From Acetivibrio sp964466645 (GTDB lineage Bacteria; Bacillota; Clostridia; Acetivibrionales; Acetivibrionaceae), in assembly GCA_964466645.1 (NCBI GenBank), contig CAYXPB010000134.1, positions 1 through 14,063 of the forward strand: a DNA stretch of 14,063 nucleotides, given 5' to 3'. Below are positions 1 to 6,426 of this stretch, piece by piece. Numbering within the stretch: the stretch's first letter is position 1; every line of letters starts with the position of its first letter. The notes beneath the pieces are model-generated. The model had not been told where the DNA came from and searched no databases. It saw only the letters and a program-made list of their open reading frames with translations. The translations under genes and the position numbers were made by a program.

Positions 1-88
1 TAACAAGGGCGGGAATTAAAATTGTCCCACCTCCTATACCCATGCCACTGATTATTCCGGACGCAAGTCCAATAAAGAAAAGTATCAT
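1..88 (-). CDS. TauE/SafE family membrane permease, N-terminal fragment (cut by window edge)
   Basis: Only the first 29 codons lie in the window; the gene runs off the left edge. It begins with ATG at 88, preceded by a good ribosome site (AAAGGGG, 5 bases upstream). The translation reads MILFFIGLASGIISGMGIGG and continues GTILIPALV. A first membrane helix followed by a glycine-rich GxGGG(T)xxxP segment is the hallmark of each half of TauE/SafE (former DUF81) transporters, which are linked to export or uptake of sulfite, sulfonates and other organic anions. The substrate cannot be told from sequence. It starts 12 bases after the stop of the neighbouring half-size TauE/SafE gene, so the two are surely co-transcribed and probably make two halves of one transporter. 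The full length cannot be judged here. Confidence 0.8.
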   Translation of the reverse strand, partial: MILFFIGLASGIISGMGIGGGTILIPALV

Positions 89-100
89 AATTTCCCCTTT

Positions 101-469
101 TCACAGAATCATTCTTATAGCTGCTGCTATCATAAAAAATGCGAATATTTTCCTCAAAATATATGATGGGCATTTACCAAGGAGCTTAGCACCTATATAT
201 CCACCTAAAATTCCTCCAAGCATTACTTTAACAGTCAAGCCCCAGTTGATAAAATCATTGGATATATAAAGCATNNNNNNNNNNNNNNNNNNACTTACAA
301 TTGTCAACGGCAATATAATTGAAATCGCTGTTGCATGAGCTATATGTTCTTCTTCCTTCAACAGCAAAATCATGGCAGGAACAGCTATTGTTCCTCCACC
401 TGAACCAAATAGTCCATTTGCCAAACCTGTTGCCAAACCAATAAGTATATATTTAATGTACTTAGTCAA
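101..469 (-). CDS. Half-size TauE/SafE family membrane permease
   Basis: This predicted inner-membrane protein of about 122 residues has the start of a TauE/SafE repeat (GLATGLANGLFGSGGG, then a P-containing helix) and the typical second part (GGILGGYIGAKLLGKCPS, then a final helix). Full-length family members are about 250 residues and contain two such repeats; this gene encodes one. I chose TTG at 469 because GGAGGGG sits 5 bases before it and the protein then begins right at the first helix, as in its neighbour. The in-frame ATG at 529 would add 20 residues that do not look like family sequence, and it has no visible ribosome site. Six codons (275-292) are unknown because the sequence has an N run there. 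The family is clear; the transported substrate is unknown. Confidence 0.8.
   Translation of the reverse strand: MTKYIKYILIGLATGLANGLFGSGGGTIAVPAMILLLKEEEHIAHATAISIILPLTIVSXXXXXXMLYISNDFINWGLTVKVMLGGILGGYIGAKLLGKCPSYILRKIFAFFMIAAAIRMIL
275..292. other. Run of 18 N (assembly gap or masked bases)
   Basis: Eighteen undetermined bases fall inside the half-size TauE/SafE gene. The run is a multiple of three and keeps the reading frame open on both sides. The true length may still differ, since N runs are often estimates. The affected protein segment lies between the second helix and the loop before YISND. Confidence 0.98.
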
Positions 470-474
470 AAGCT

Positions 475-481
475 CCCCTCC
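475..481 (-). promoter_or_regulatory. Ribosome binding site that decides the TTG start at 469
   Basis: Read on the minus strand this is GGAGGGG, ending 5 bases before TTG at 469. It is a near-ideal Shine-Dalgarno sequence for a low-GC Gram-positive. The alternative ATG at 529 is preceded only by A-rich sequence. This is the main reason for the shorter gene model. Confidence 0.7.
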
Positions 482-552
482 AAAACCGATTTTAAAGATT
501 ACATATTTATAGGGTAGGTGATTCTTCATTCTTATTTTTGATAAATTTTTCG

Positions 553-558
553 ATTATA
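553..558 (-). promoter_or_regulatory. Possible -10 element for the TauE/SafE pair
   Basis: A perfect TATAAT on the minus strand lies upstream of the TauE/SafE genes. I see no convincing -35 box at the usual distance, and the surroundings are very AT-rich, so a chance match is quite possible. If used, transcription would start near 546 with a leader of roughly 75 bases before TTG at 469. Confidence 0.3.
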
Positions 559-611
559 TTCATAAATTTAAAAGTCTATTTATATATGAATAATTATCCA
601 TTGACTATCGG

Positions 612-641
612 TTGCACTACTAAAGCTCAATTTGTTATAAT
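612..641 (+). promoter_or_regulatory. Sigma-A type promoter of the clpS-clpA-aat operon
   Basis: TTGCAC (612-617, four of six consensus bases) and TATAAT (636-641, perfect) are separated by 18 bases. Expected transcription start is around 648, giving a leader of about 60 bases before clpS. I saw no CtsR heptad direct repeat and no CIRCE inverted repeat near it, so the usual clostridial heat-shock repressors are not obviously involved. Confidence 0.65.
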
Positions 642-709
642 TTAAATACAAAACTATAAAAGCTTTATCGCTTTCAATATAGACAATTTATTATTATGGG
701 AGAAATATT

Positions 710-1009
710 ATGTCTGAAAAAGTAGTTTATAAAGAAGATACTACAGTTATATTTAAGAAACCTAAAATGTACAAGGTTCTACTCTTGAATGATGACTATA
801 CAACAATGGAGTTTGTTGTGGAAGTGCTTATTGGGATATTTCACAAAAGCGCTGCTGACGCTACTCAAATAATGCTTGATGTCCATCAGAAAGGAAAAGG
901 TATTGTAGGTGCATATACCTATGATATAGCAAGTACTAAAATAGCTCAGGTAGAACAAACGGCTGCTAAAAGAGATTTTCCTCTTGTTGCGGTTATGGAA
1001 CCTGAATAA
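710..1009 (+). CDS. clpS: ClpS, N-degron adaptor of the ClpA protease
   Basis: ClpS binds proteins carrying a destabilising N-terminal residue (Leu, Phe, Tyr, Trp) and hands them to the ClpA unfoldase for degradation by ClpP in the cytoplasm. At 99 residues it has the family's usual size. After a flexible N-terminal tail of about 19 residues comes the core: YKVLLLNDDYTTMEFVVEVL (residues 21-40), then MLDVHQKGKG (55-64) and TKIAQVEQTA near the C-terminus. The residues that line the N-degron pocket in the E. coli protein are present: N27, D28, D29, M33, V36 and H59. GGGAGA lies 6 bases before the ATG. It is the first gene of a tight operon with clpA and aat; clpA begins 35 bases after its stop. 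Identification is secure. Confidence 0.96.
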   Translation: MSEKVVYKEDTTVIFKKPKMYKVLLLNDDYTTMEFVVEVLIGIFHKSAADATQIMLDVHQKGKGIVGAYTYDIASTKIAQVEQTAAKRDFPLVAVMEPE

Positions 1010-1044
1010 GACTAAATAATATACTTAGAATTGGTGGGGTTTAT

Positions 1045-3321
1045 ATGAAATTGGATGATATTACAAACAGGGTTTTAATGTCCGCTTACAATGAGGCAAA
1101 ATACAACGGTCACGAATACTTTACACCCGAACATATTCTCTATGCCTCGCTTTTTTTCAATGAAGGCGCAGCTATTATTGAAAATAGTGGAGCTAGTGTT
1201 GAAATTATCAAAAATGAGATGGTTAAATTTTTTAGTGAAAATATGCCTTTAGTTGAAAACGCTGACCCTATAGAGTCCGTAGGTGTAAACAATATAATGC
1301 AGACTACAGCTTATCATTGCATGTCTTCAGGTAAGGATGTAATAAGAATCGGTGATATAATAGCTGCTCTCTTTAGCGAAAAGGAGTCCTTTGCAAGCTA
1401 TATATTACAGAAGAATGGTATTAAGAGAATAGATGTCCTCAAATATATCTCTCACGGAGTTTCCCTTGCACCCCCTAAGTCAAATGACTCTTCCCTCGAA
1501 CCTGTAAAAGCCTCAGAAAACACCAGTGAGGATGAAGATGGCTTCGTGTCCGAGAAAAGTGATTTCTTAAAAAACTTTACTGTTGAACTTGTTGAAAAGG
1601 CAAAAGAAGGCAAGATTGATCCACTGATAGGAAGAGAGGACGTTCTCGAGCGTACAATACAGGTGTTGTCAAGAAGGCTTAAGAATAACCCTATACATGT
1701 AGGTGATCCCGGTGTCGGCAAAACAGCTATTACTGAAGGCCTCGCACGCCTTATTTTAGATAAGAAGGTTCCTAAAGCTTTAAAGAACAGTAAAATATAC
1801 TATCTCGATATGGGAAGTATGATAGCAGGAACTAAGTATCGTGGAGACTTTGAAGAACGCATGAAAAACGTTCTTAACGAAATTCAGAGTCAAAAAAATG
1901 CTATTGTATATATTGATGAAATACACACCATCGTAGGTGCCGGGTCGGTATCGGAAGGGTCAATGGATGCCTCAAATATAATCAAGCCGTTTTTAACACA
2001 GGGAACTCTGCGTTTTATAGGTTCAACCACTTATGAAGAGTATAAGAAATATTTTGAAAAAGACAGAGCTTTGTCAAGAAGGTTCCAGAAAATAGATATC
2101 TCAGAACCCGGCATAGAAGATACTTACAAAATTCTCGAAGGGTTAAAAGAAAGGTATGAGGATTATCATAAGGTAAAGTATACCGATGAAGCCCTAAGAC
2201 TGGCAGCAGAACTATCTGCAAAGTATATCCAGGACAGACACCTGCCTGATAAGGCTATTGATGTTATTGATGAAACTGCGGCTTATGTGAGACTTCACTG
2301 CGATAACGAAAATAAAATAATAACAATTAAAGAAAAGGATATTGAGCTTACGGTATCTTCCATTGCTAAAATACCTAAAAAGTCAGTTTCAAACAATGAG
2401 ATCAATCAGCTTAAAACCCTTGACACCAAACTCAAAAAAGAAATATTTGGTCAGGATAGAGCAATAGATACAGTTGCAGGTGCAATTAAGAGATCTCGTG
2501 CCGGCTTCAATGAGCCTGAAAAACCTGTAGCATCTCTGTTTTTTGTTGGGCCTACCGGTGTAGGTAAAACCGAATTGTGCAAACAATTGTCTTCAATACT
2601 TGGAGTTCCCCTGATCAGATTTGACATGAGTGAATATCAGGAAAAACATACAGTTGCAAGACTTATAGGTGCTCCTCCCGGATATGTGGGATATGAAGAG
2701 GGTGGTCTTCTTACCGATGCAGTTAGGAAAACTCCCTATTGTGTTCTATTGCTTGATGAAATTGAAAAGGCTCACCCAGACATATACAATATATTGCTTC
2801 AAATAATGGATTATGCCACACTTACAGACAATAACGGCAAAAAGGCCGATTTTAGAAATATTATATTAATAATGACTTCTAATGCCGGTGCAAGAGAAGT
2901 GGGCAGGGCGATGATAGGTTTTGACAATAGAAATGTTGAAAAAAGTGCAATTATAAAGGAAGTTGAGAGAATATTCTCTCCGGAGTTTAGAAACAGGCTT
3001 GATGACATTGCTGTATTCAATCATATAAATGAAGACATGGCACTTCTTATAGCTAAAAAGGCCATGAAAATGTTTGAAGAAAAATTAAAATCAAAAAACA
3101 TCAAATTATCTGTAACACCTAAGTTTTACAGATGGCTTGCTCAAAAAGGCTTATCCTCAAATTACGGTGCACGCGAAATTCTTAGAATTGTACAGGATAA
3201 GATCAAGACCTATTTCGTTGATGCAGTATTGTTTGGTCAGCTTTCGTCGGGTGGAACAGCTGTTGTTGACATTGTTGACGAAGAAGTAAAAATAAGCAAA
3301 AAATCTAAGGTGAAAAAATAA
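1045..3321 (+). CDS. clpA: ClpA, AAA+ unfoldase subunit of the Clp protease
   Basis: This ATPase unfolds substrates, including those brought by ClpS, and threads them into ClpP. It has 758 residues, the same length as E. coli ClpA. Order: Clp N-domain repeats (about 1-145); an acidic linker (about 146-190); AAA module 1 with Walker A GDPGVGKT (220-227), Walker B YIDEIH (D291, E292) and an SRRF segment (344-347); AAA module 2 with Walker A GPTGVGKT (502-509), Walker B LLLDEIEKAH (D571, E572) and PEFRNRLDD around 646-654. MIGFDN carries an IGF tripeptide at 624-626, where E. coli ClpA has the IGL loop that docks on ClpP. There is no UVR or ClpB/ClpC-type middle domain, so this is ClpA rather than ClpC or ClpB. 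GGTGGGG precedes the start. Its stop overlaps the aat start by one base (TAATG). No clpP is in the window. Confidence 0.95.
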   Translation: MKLDDITNRVLMSAYNEAKYNGHEYFTPEHILYASLFFNEGAAIIENSGASVEIIKNEMVKFFSENMPLVENADPIESVGVNNIMQTTAYHCMSSGKDVIRIGDIIAALFSEKESFASYILQKNGIKRIDVLKYISHGVSLAPPKSNDSSLEPVKASENTSEDEDGFVSEKSDFLKNFTVELVEKAKEGKIDPLIGREDVLERTIQVLSRRLKNNPIHVGDPGVGKTAITEGLARLILDKKVPKALKNSKIYYLDMGSMIAGTKYRGDFEERMKNVLNEIQSQKNAIVYIDEIHTIVGAGSVSEGSMDASNIIKPFLTQGTLRFIGSTTYEEYKKYFEKDRALSRRFQKIDISEPGIEDTYKILEGLKERYEDYHKVKYTDEALRLAAELSAKYIQDRHLPDKAIDVIDETAAYVRLHCDNENKIITIKEKDIELTVSSIAKIPKKSVSNNEINQLKTLDTKLKKEIFGQDRAIDTVAGAIKRSRAGFNEPEKPVASLFFVGPTGVGKTELCKQLSSILGVPLIRFDMSEYQEKHTVARLIGAPPGYVGYEEGGLLTDAVRKTPYCVLLLDEIEKAHPDIYNILLQIMDYATLTDNNGKKADFRNIILIMTSNAGAREVGRAMIGFDNRNVEKSAIIKEVERIFSPEFRNRLDDIAVFNHINEDMALLIAKKAMKMFEEKLKSKNIKLSVTPKFYRWLAQKGLSSNYGAREILRIVQDKIKTYFVDAVLFGQLSSGGTAVVDIVDEEVKISKKSKVKK

Positions 3322-3989
3322 TGCCTATATATAGACTCGGTAGTGATTTGCTATTTCCCCATCCTTCAATGTCTGATGAAGATGGACTCTTAGCAGTAGG
3401 AGGAGACCTCTCAGTTGAGCGTCTTCTTCTAGCTTATGAGAATGGAATTTTCCCATGGTATGATGGGCAACCAATATTATGGTGGTCACCCGACCCAAGG
3501 TCTATTCTCTATCCTCAAAATTTAAAAGTATCAAAATCAATGAAGAAGGTACTTAGGAAGAACCTATATCATGTCACTTTTGACAAGTGTTTTCGAAAAG
3601 TAATAACCTTATGTGGTGAACTTAGAAGCGGTAAAACATGGATAACCAACGATATGCTAGAAAGTTACTGTAACCTTCACAAACTTGGATTTGCCCACTC
3701 TGTTGAAACATGGTGTGAAGATAAACTTGTCGGAGGTCTTTATGGTATTTCTTTGGGAAGATGCTTTTTTGGTGAATCTATGTTTTCACTTATGGATAAC
3801 GCCTCAAAAACAGCACTTATAACTTTAACTGTAAAGCTTGATCAGTTAGGCTTTCACTTTGTAGATTGCCAAGTATACAGCAAGCATCTTGAATCTCTTG
3901 GTGCAGTAAAAGTCCCTAGGGAAGTTTTTCTTAACGAACTTGCACAAGGACTGAAATTTAAGACTTTAAGAGGAATTTGGGAGGTTTAA
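3321..3989 (+). CDS. aat: Leucyl/phenylalanyl-tRNA-protein transferase
   Basis: Aat transfers Leu or Phe from its tRNA to proteins with an N-terminal Lys or Arg, turning a secondary into a primary N-degron that ClpS can read. The 222-residue protein is slightly shorter than E. coli Aat (about 234). Visible family signatures are FPWYDG and WWSPDPR in the N-terminal part, SVETW and GGLYGISLGRCFFGESMFS in the middle, then NASKTAL, VDCQVYSKHLESLGA and the end of the acetyltransferase-like fold. The catalytic pair of E. coli Aat (E156 and Q188) matches E152 in GESMF and Q184 in DCQV. The start codon shares its A with the stop of clpA, and AAGGTG 8 bases upstream lies in clpA, so translation is probably coupled. 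Confidence 0.95.
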   Translation: MPIYRLGSDLLFPHPSMSDEDGLLAVGGDLSVERLLLAYENGIFPWYDGQPILWWSPDPRSILYPQNLKVSKSMKKVLRKNLYHVTFDKCFRKVITLCGELRSGKTWITNDMLESYCNLHKLGFAHSVETWCEDKLVGGLYGISLGRCFFGESMFSLMDNASKTALITLTVKLDQLGFHFVDCQVYSKHLESLGAVKVPREVFLNELAQGLKFKTLRGIWEV

Positions 3990-3993
3990 ATAG

Positions 3994-5109
3994 ATGGGGT
4001 TAAAAAAAGGATTTATAAAACTTTGCTTTGCACTACTTATACCGCTAGGCCTATTATTGAGTTATATTTCAACATTATATCCACATACCGTAGAAGGTGT
4101 TTATTCGAAAGGATTCTACAAATTTATCGTCACACCACTCAACCTGATTTCCGGACTTCTACCTTTTTCCCTCGTAGAGTTTCTTTTGGTTGGTTTCGTA
4201 ATTTTGGTATTAGTGAAGCTTATACGGTTAATAATTAAGCTATTTAAATCTCCAAAACAAATTAAACAAACTTTAATCAATTCCCTTTTGAATTTTATAG
4301 TTATTGCAAGTATTCTTTATTTTTCCTTTGTAGTTATTTGGGGATTAAATTATCAGCGATTACCTTTTTCCCAAATAGCCGGTCTTAAAGTTGAACCAGC
4401 TTCTGTCAGTGAACTTGCTCTTGTTTGTGAAAAGCTTTTAGATCAGGCAAAGGAATTGCGAAAATATGTAAATGAAAACGATGAAGGAGTAATGGTTCTT
4501 ATAGATGGAAAACGAGGTGCTTTAGAACGAGCTTATAAAGGATATGAAAAGGCTGCCACAGTATATCCGGAATTCAAGGGGATATATTCTAGACCTAAAG
4601 GAGTTGTTTTATCGGAAGTAATGTCCTATTTAGGTATTGAAGGTATATATTCGCCTTATACCGGTGAGGCAAATGTAAACACCTCTATTCTTGATGCACC
4701 CTTCCCTTTTACTGCCTGTCATGAAATGGCTCATCAAAGAGGGTTTGCGCGGGAAGATGAAGCAAATTATTTAGCATATATTGCGTGTAAGCATCATCCT
4801 GATAAGGATTTTCAGTATTCAGGGATGTTATATGCACTAATTTATGCCGGGAACGCATTATATGGGAGCGACCCTGATAGATATGCAGAACTTCGGAATA
4901 ATTACTCTGAAGGTATAGAAAGAGACCTTGCGGCAATTAATATGTACTGGAAAAAGTATGAAACTCCTGTTCAGGATTTTTCATCTTCGGTAAATGACAC
5001 CTATCTTAAGGCTAACAGACAGGAAGATGGGGTCAAAAGTTATGGGAGGATGGTGGATCTTTTAATTGCTGAGTATAAGGCTTCGGGGGTTATGAACACA
5101 ATCAAGTAA
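3994..5109 (+). CDS. DUF3810 family membrane protein with a HExxH zinc-protease motif
   Basis: This 371-residue protein has three predicted membrane helices (about 8-26, 58-81 and 98-118). The WGLNY sequence typical of the family follows (116-120), and then a soluble domain. It carries HEMAH (243-247) followed by QRGFAREDEANY, an arrangement typical of gluzincin-like metallopeptidases: two His ligands, a catalytic Glu (E244) and an acidic third ligand nearby (E254 or E256). LGIEGIYSPYTGEANVN, just before, is also characteristic of DUF3810. Positive charges at the N-terminus and between helices 2 and 3 suggest that the catalytic domain faces outside the cell. It begins 4 bases after aat, with its GGGAGG ribosome site inside aat, so it is the fourth gene of the operon. 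The family has no established substrate that I know of; peptidase activity is inferred from the motif. Confidence 0.82.
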   Translation: MGLKKGFIKLCFALLIPLGLLLSYISTLYPHTVEGVYSKGFYKFIVTPLNLISGLLPFSLVEFLLVGFVILVLVKLIRLIIKLFKSPKQIKQTLINSLLNFIVIASILYFSFVVIWGLNYQRLPFSQIAGLKVEPASVSELALVCEKLLDQAKELRKYVNENDEGVMVLIDGKRGALERAYKGYEKAATVYPEFKGIYSRPKGVVLSEVMSYLGIEGIYSPYTGEANVNTSILDAPFPFTACHEMAHQRGFAREDEANYLAYIACKHHPDKDFQYSGMLYALIYAGNALYGSDPDRYAELRNNYSEGIERDLAAINMYWKKYETPVQDFSSSVNDTYLKANRQEDGVKSYGRMVDLLIAEYKASGVMNTIK

Positions 5110-5390
5110 CTAGTGCTTTTTAACATTACTTATTTCTAGTTCTTTGATGGTGTTAAAAATGCAATTCTGCTGTGTGTGCACCTCATACTCTAGAGAAAAA
5201 ATTCTGTTGAGGGGCATTCGCTAATGAGTTTTGTTGAGATGCTATTTTAGGTTTTATGGAGCTAGATTGAGGGCGTTACCTATTGTTTTAGTGTCAAACG
5301 TAATTAGGTTGATTTTATGCTGATTGGTAACTTTTTGAATTTCCAACATAGGTGTTTTAATAATTTTTTAAATCCTTTTGCTTCAAGCAA
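5110..5390. other. Non-coding stretch between convergent genes
   Basis: About 280 bases separate the end of the plus-strand operon from the terminator of the minus-strand gene. I find no reading frame with a plausible start and length on either strand: for example, the ATG near 5224 stops after eight codons. There is no RNA gene that I recognise. It holds one AT-rich inverted repeat (listed separately) and G/T-rich sequence that looks less coding-like than its flanks. A decayed gene or mobile-element scar cannot be excluded. Confidence 0.6.
5117..5159. repeat. Inverted repeat just downstream of the DUF3810 gene
   Basis: TTTTTAACA (5117-5125) and TGTTAAAAA (5151-5159) are perfect 9-base complements separated by 25 bases. 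The outer GC/TGC pairs could extend the stem with a bulge. It begins 8 bases after the DUF3810 stop, where a terminator for the plus-strand operon would be expected. However, the stem is AT-rich, the loop long, and no T tract follows on the plus strand. It is a weak candidate for an operon-end structure. Confidence 0.35.
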
Positions 5391-5427
5391 TAATAAAAAA
5401 CCGGCTAACTAAAAAGCTAGTCGGTTT
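5391..5427 (-). terminator. Intrinsic terminator of the six-helix membrane protein gene
   Basis: AAACCGGCTA (5398-5407) pairs with TAGTCGGTTT (5418-5427), a 10-base stem with one G-U pair and a 10-base loop. Read on the minus strand, the stem runs straight into a T-rich tract (TTTTTTATTA), the classic rho-independent layout. It lies 17 bases after the stop codon of the gene at 5444. On the plus strand only three T residues follow, so any action on the convergent operon would be weaker. Confidence 0.85.
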
Positions 5428-5443
5428 AATAACTTTAAATCAA

Positions 5444-6313
5444 TTATAGGTAATCACCGGGTGTTTCAGATATTAAATCTTCATTCATGGATTCATTTTT
5501 ACCGGTTTTGTCTCTATATACTTCAAATAGAAATACTATCAAAATAAATTGAGCTAAAACAGGTGCAACTGAAACAATTGTTGGACCAATTACAGCTATT
5601 CTACCAAATATTCCGTTTACAATACCACTAGCAATGCCAGAACCTATTGAGATTAATAGTGATATTCCCACTGTAGGCCAAAAATACGATTTACCCACTG
5701 AAATTGATTTTTTCAGCGCATCAATTACTCCTAAGTTATCACAGACCATTGCAGGGAACCAGAAAAGAATCAACCTTGTAAAAGCATAGATACCTGCTGC
5801 TAGTGCAAATGCGAACAAAATAATTGCAATAACTCCCAAAGGTACTGATACAGCCATTAAAGCTATGCATATACCAACTATTATTGCAACCACAATAACT
5901 ATTCCAAAAGACAAAACAAGTGATGCCAATCCGAATAGAATATATTTTACAATATTGTTTTTCATTTCCGGTACAAAATCGCTTAAATCTGCATTTCCAG
6001 TAGCTAATGCTTTATTTACCATACCATAGGTTGCAGGCATGACTACTATAGAAAGAACTAAAGCTATAATACTACCTATCCCTAATGCAGTAAAGGATGA
6101 AAATAGAGTACTATAAAGCGCAAGCAATTCATTCGGATTTTGTGTTAATGAAGGATCTGTCATTATTGCATTTTGAATCTCATTCAATTGATCCATATAT
6201 GCATTAGCACTAGGACCGTTAAGTATAGCAGGTATTGCAACTGAAATAAATAATGGTATTAGTAATAAATAATACTTTCCTAAAAACTTAAATGCATTCT
6301 CTAAATATTTCAT
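5444..6313 (-). CDS. Uncharacterised six-helix integral membrane protein
   Basis: The 289-residue protein is very hydrophobic with about six predicted membrane helices (roughly 14-32, 72-96, 121-150, 158-185, 210-235, 243-265). A polar loop of about 40 residues follows helix 1, and there is a short charged C-terminal tail. The segment FWFPAMVCDNLGVIDALKKS (184-203) resembles a repeat seen in loosely related bacterial membrane families (DUF4013/DUF975-like), but I cannot assign it to one with certainty. No catalytic motif or transporter signature is visible. The start is supported by AAGGGGG (6320-6326) 6 bases before the ATG. It lies downstream of, and in the same direction as, the cyclic glucan synthase gene (113-base gap) but has its own strong promoter and a terminator, so it can be expressed alone. 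The function is unknown. Confidence 0.75.
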   Translation of the reverse strand: MKYLENAFKFLGKYYLLLIPLFISVAIPAILNGPSANAYMDQLNEIQNAIMTDPSLTQNPNELLALYSTLFSSFTALGIGSIIALVLSIVVMPATYGMVNKALATGNADLSDFVPEMKNNIVKYILFGLASLVLSFGIVIVVAIIVGICIALMAVSVPLGVIAIILFAFALAAGIYAFTRLILFWFPAMVCDNLGVIDALKKSISVGKSYFWPTVGISLLISIGSGIASGIVNGIFGRIAVIGPTIVSVAPVLAQFILIVFLFEVYRDKTGKNESMNEDLISETPGDYL

Positions 6314-6357
6314 GTTTGACCCCCTTGATTGTTAAATTTATAAAAAATACCAATCTA

Positions 6358-6386
6358 ATTATAATTAAATTTATTCACAATGTCCA
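6358..6386 (-). promoter_or_regulatory. Sigma-A type promoter of the six-helix membrane protein gene
   Basis: On the minus strand TGGACA (6386-6381, five of six consensus bases) and TATAAT (6363-6358, perfect) are separated by exactly 17 bases. Transcription should begin near 6351, giving a leader of about 38 bases before the ATG at 6313. This is the best promoter match in the window. Confidence 0.75.
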
Positions 6387-6426
6387 CAGAAAAGTACCTA
6401 TAATCAGCTCGTTTATCCTCAAAAAG

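Noticed and set aside
470..529. N-terminal extension of the half-size TauE/SafE gene from ATG at 529
   Set aside because: It has no ribosome site, the added residues do not resemble the family, and TTG at 469 has an excellent GGAGGGG site.
601..606. TTGACT as the -35 box of the clpS promoter
   Set aside because: It is 29 bases from the TATAAT at 636 and has no other -10 at a usable distance; TTGCAC at 612 has proper 18-base spacing.
530..709. CtsR or CIRCE heat-shock operator upstream of clpS
   Set aside because: I looked for the GGTCAAA direct repeat and for TTAGCACTC/GAGTGCTAA and saw neither.
5117..5159. Terminator of the clpS-clpA-aat-DUF3810 operon
   Set aside because: The stem is AT-rich, the loop 25 bases long, and no T tract follows, so it is listed only as an inverted repeat.
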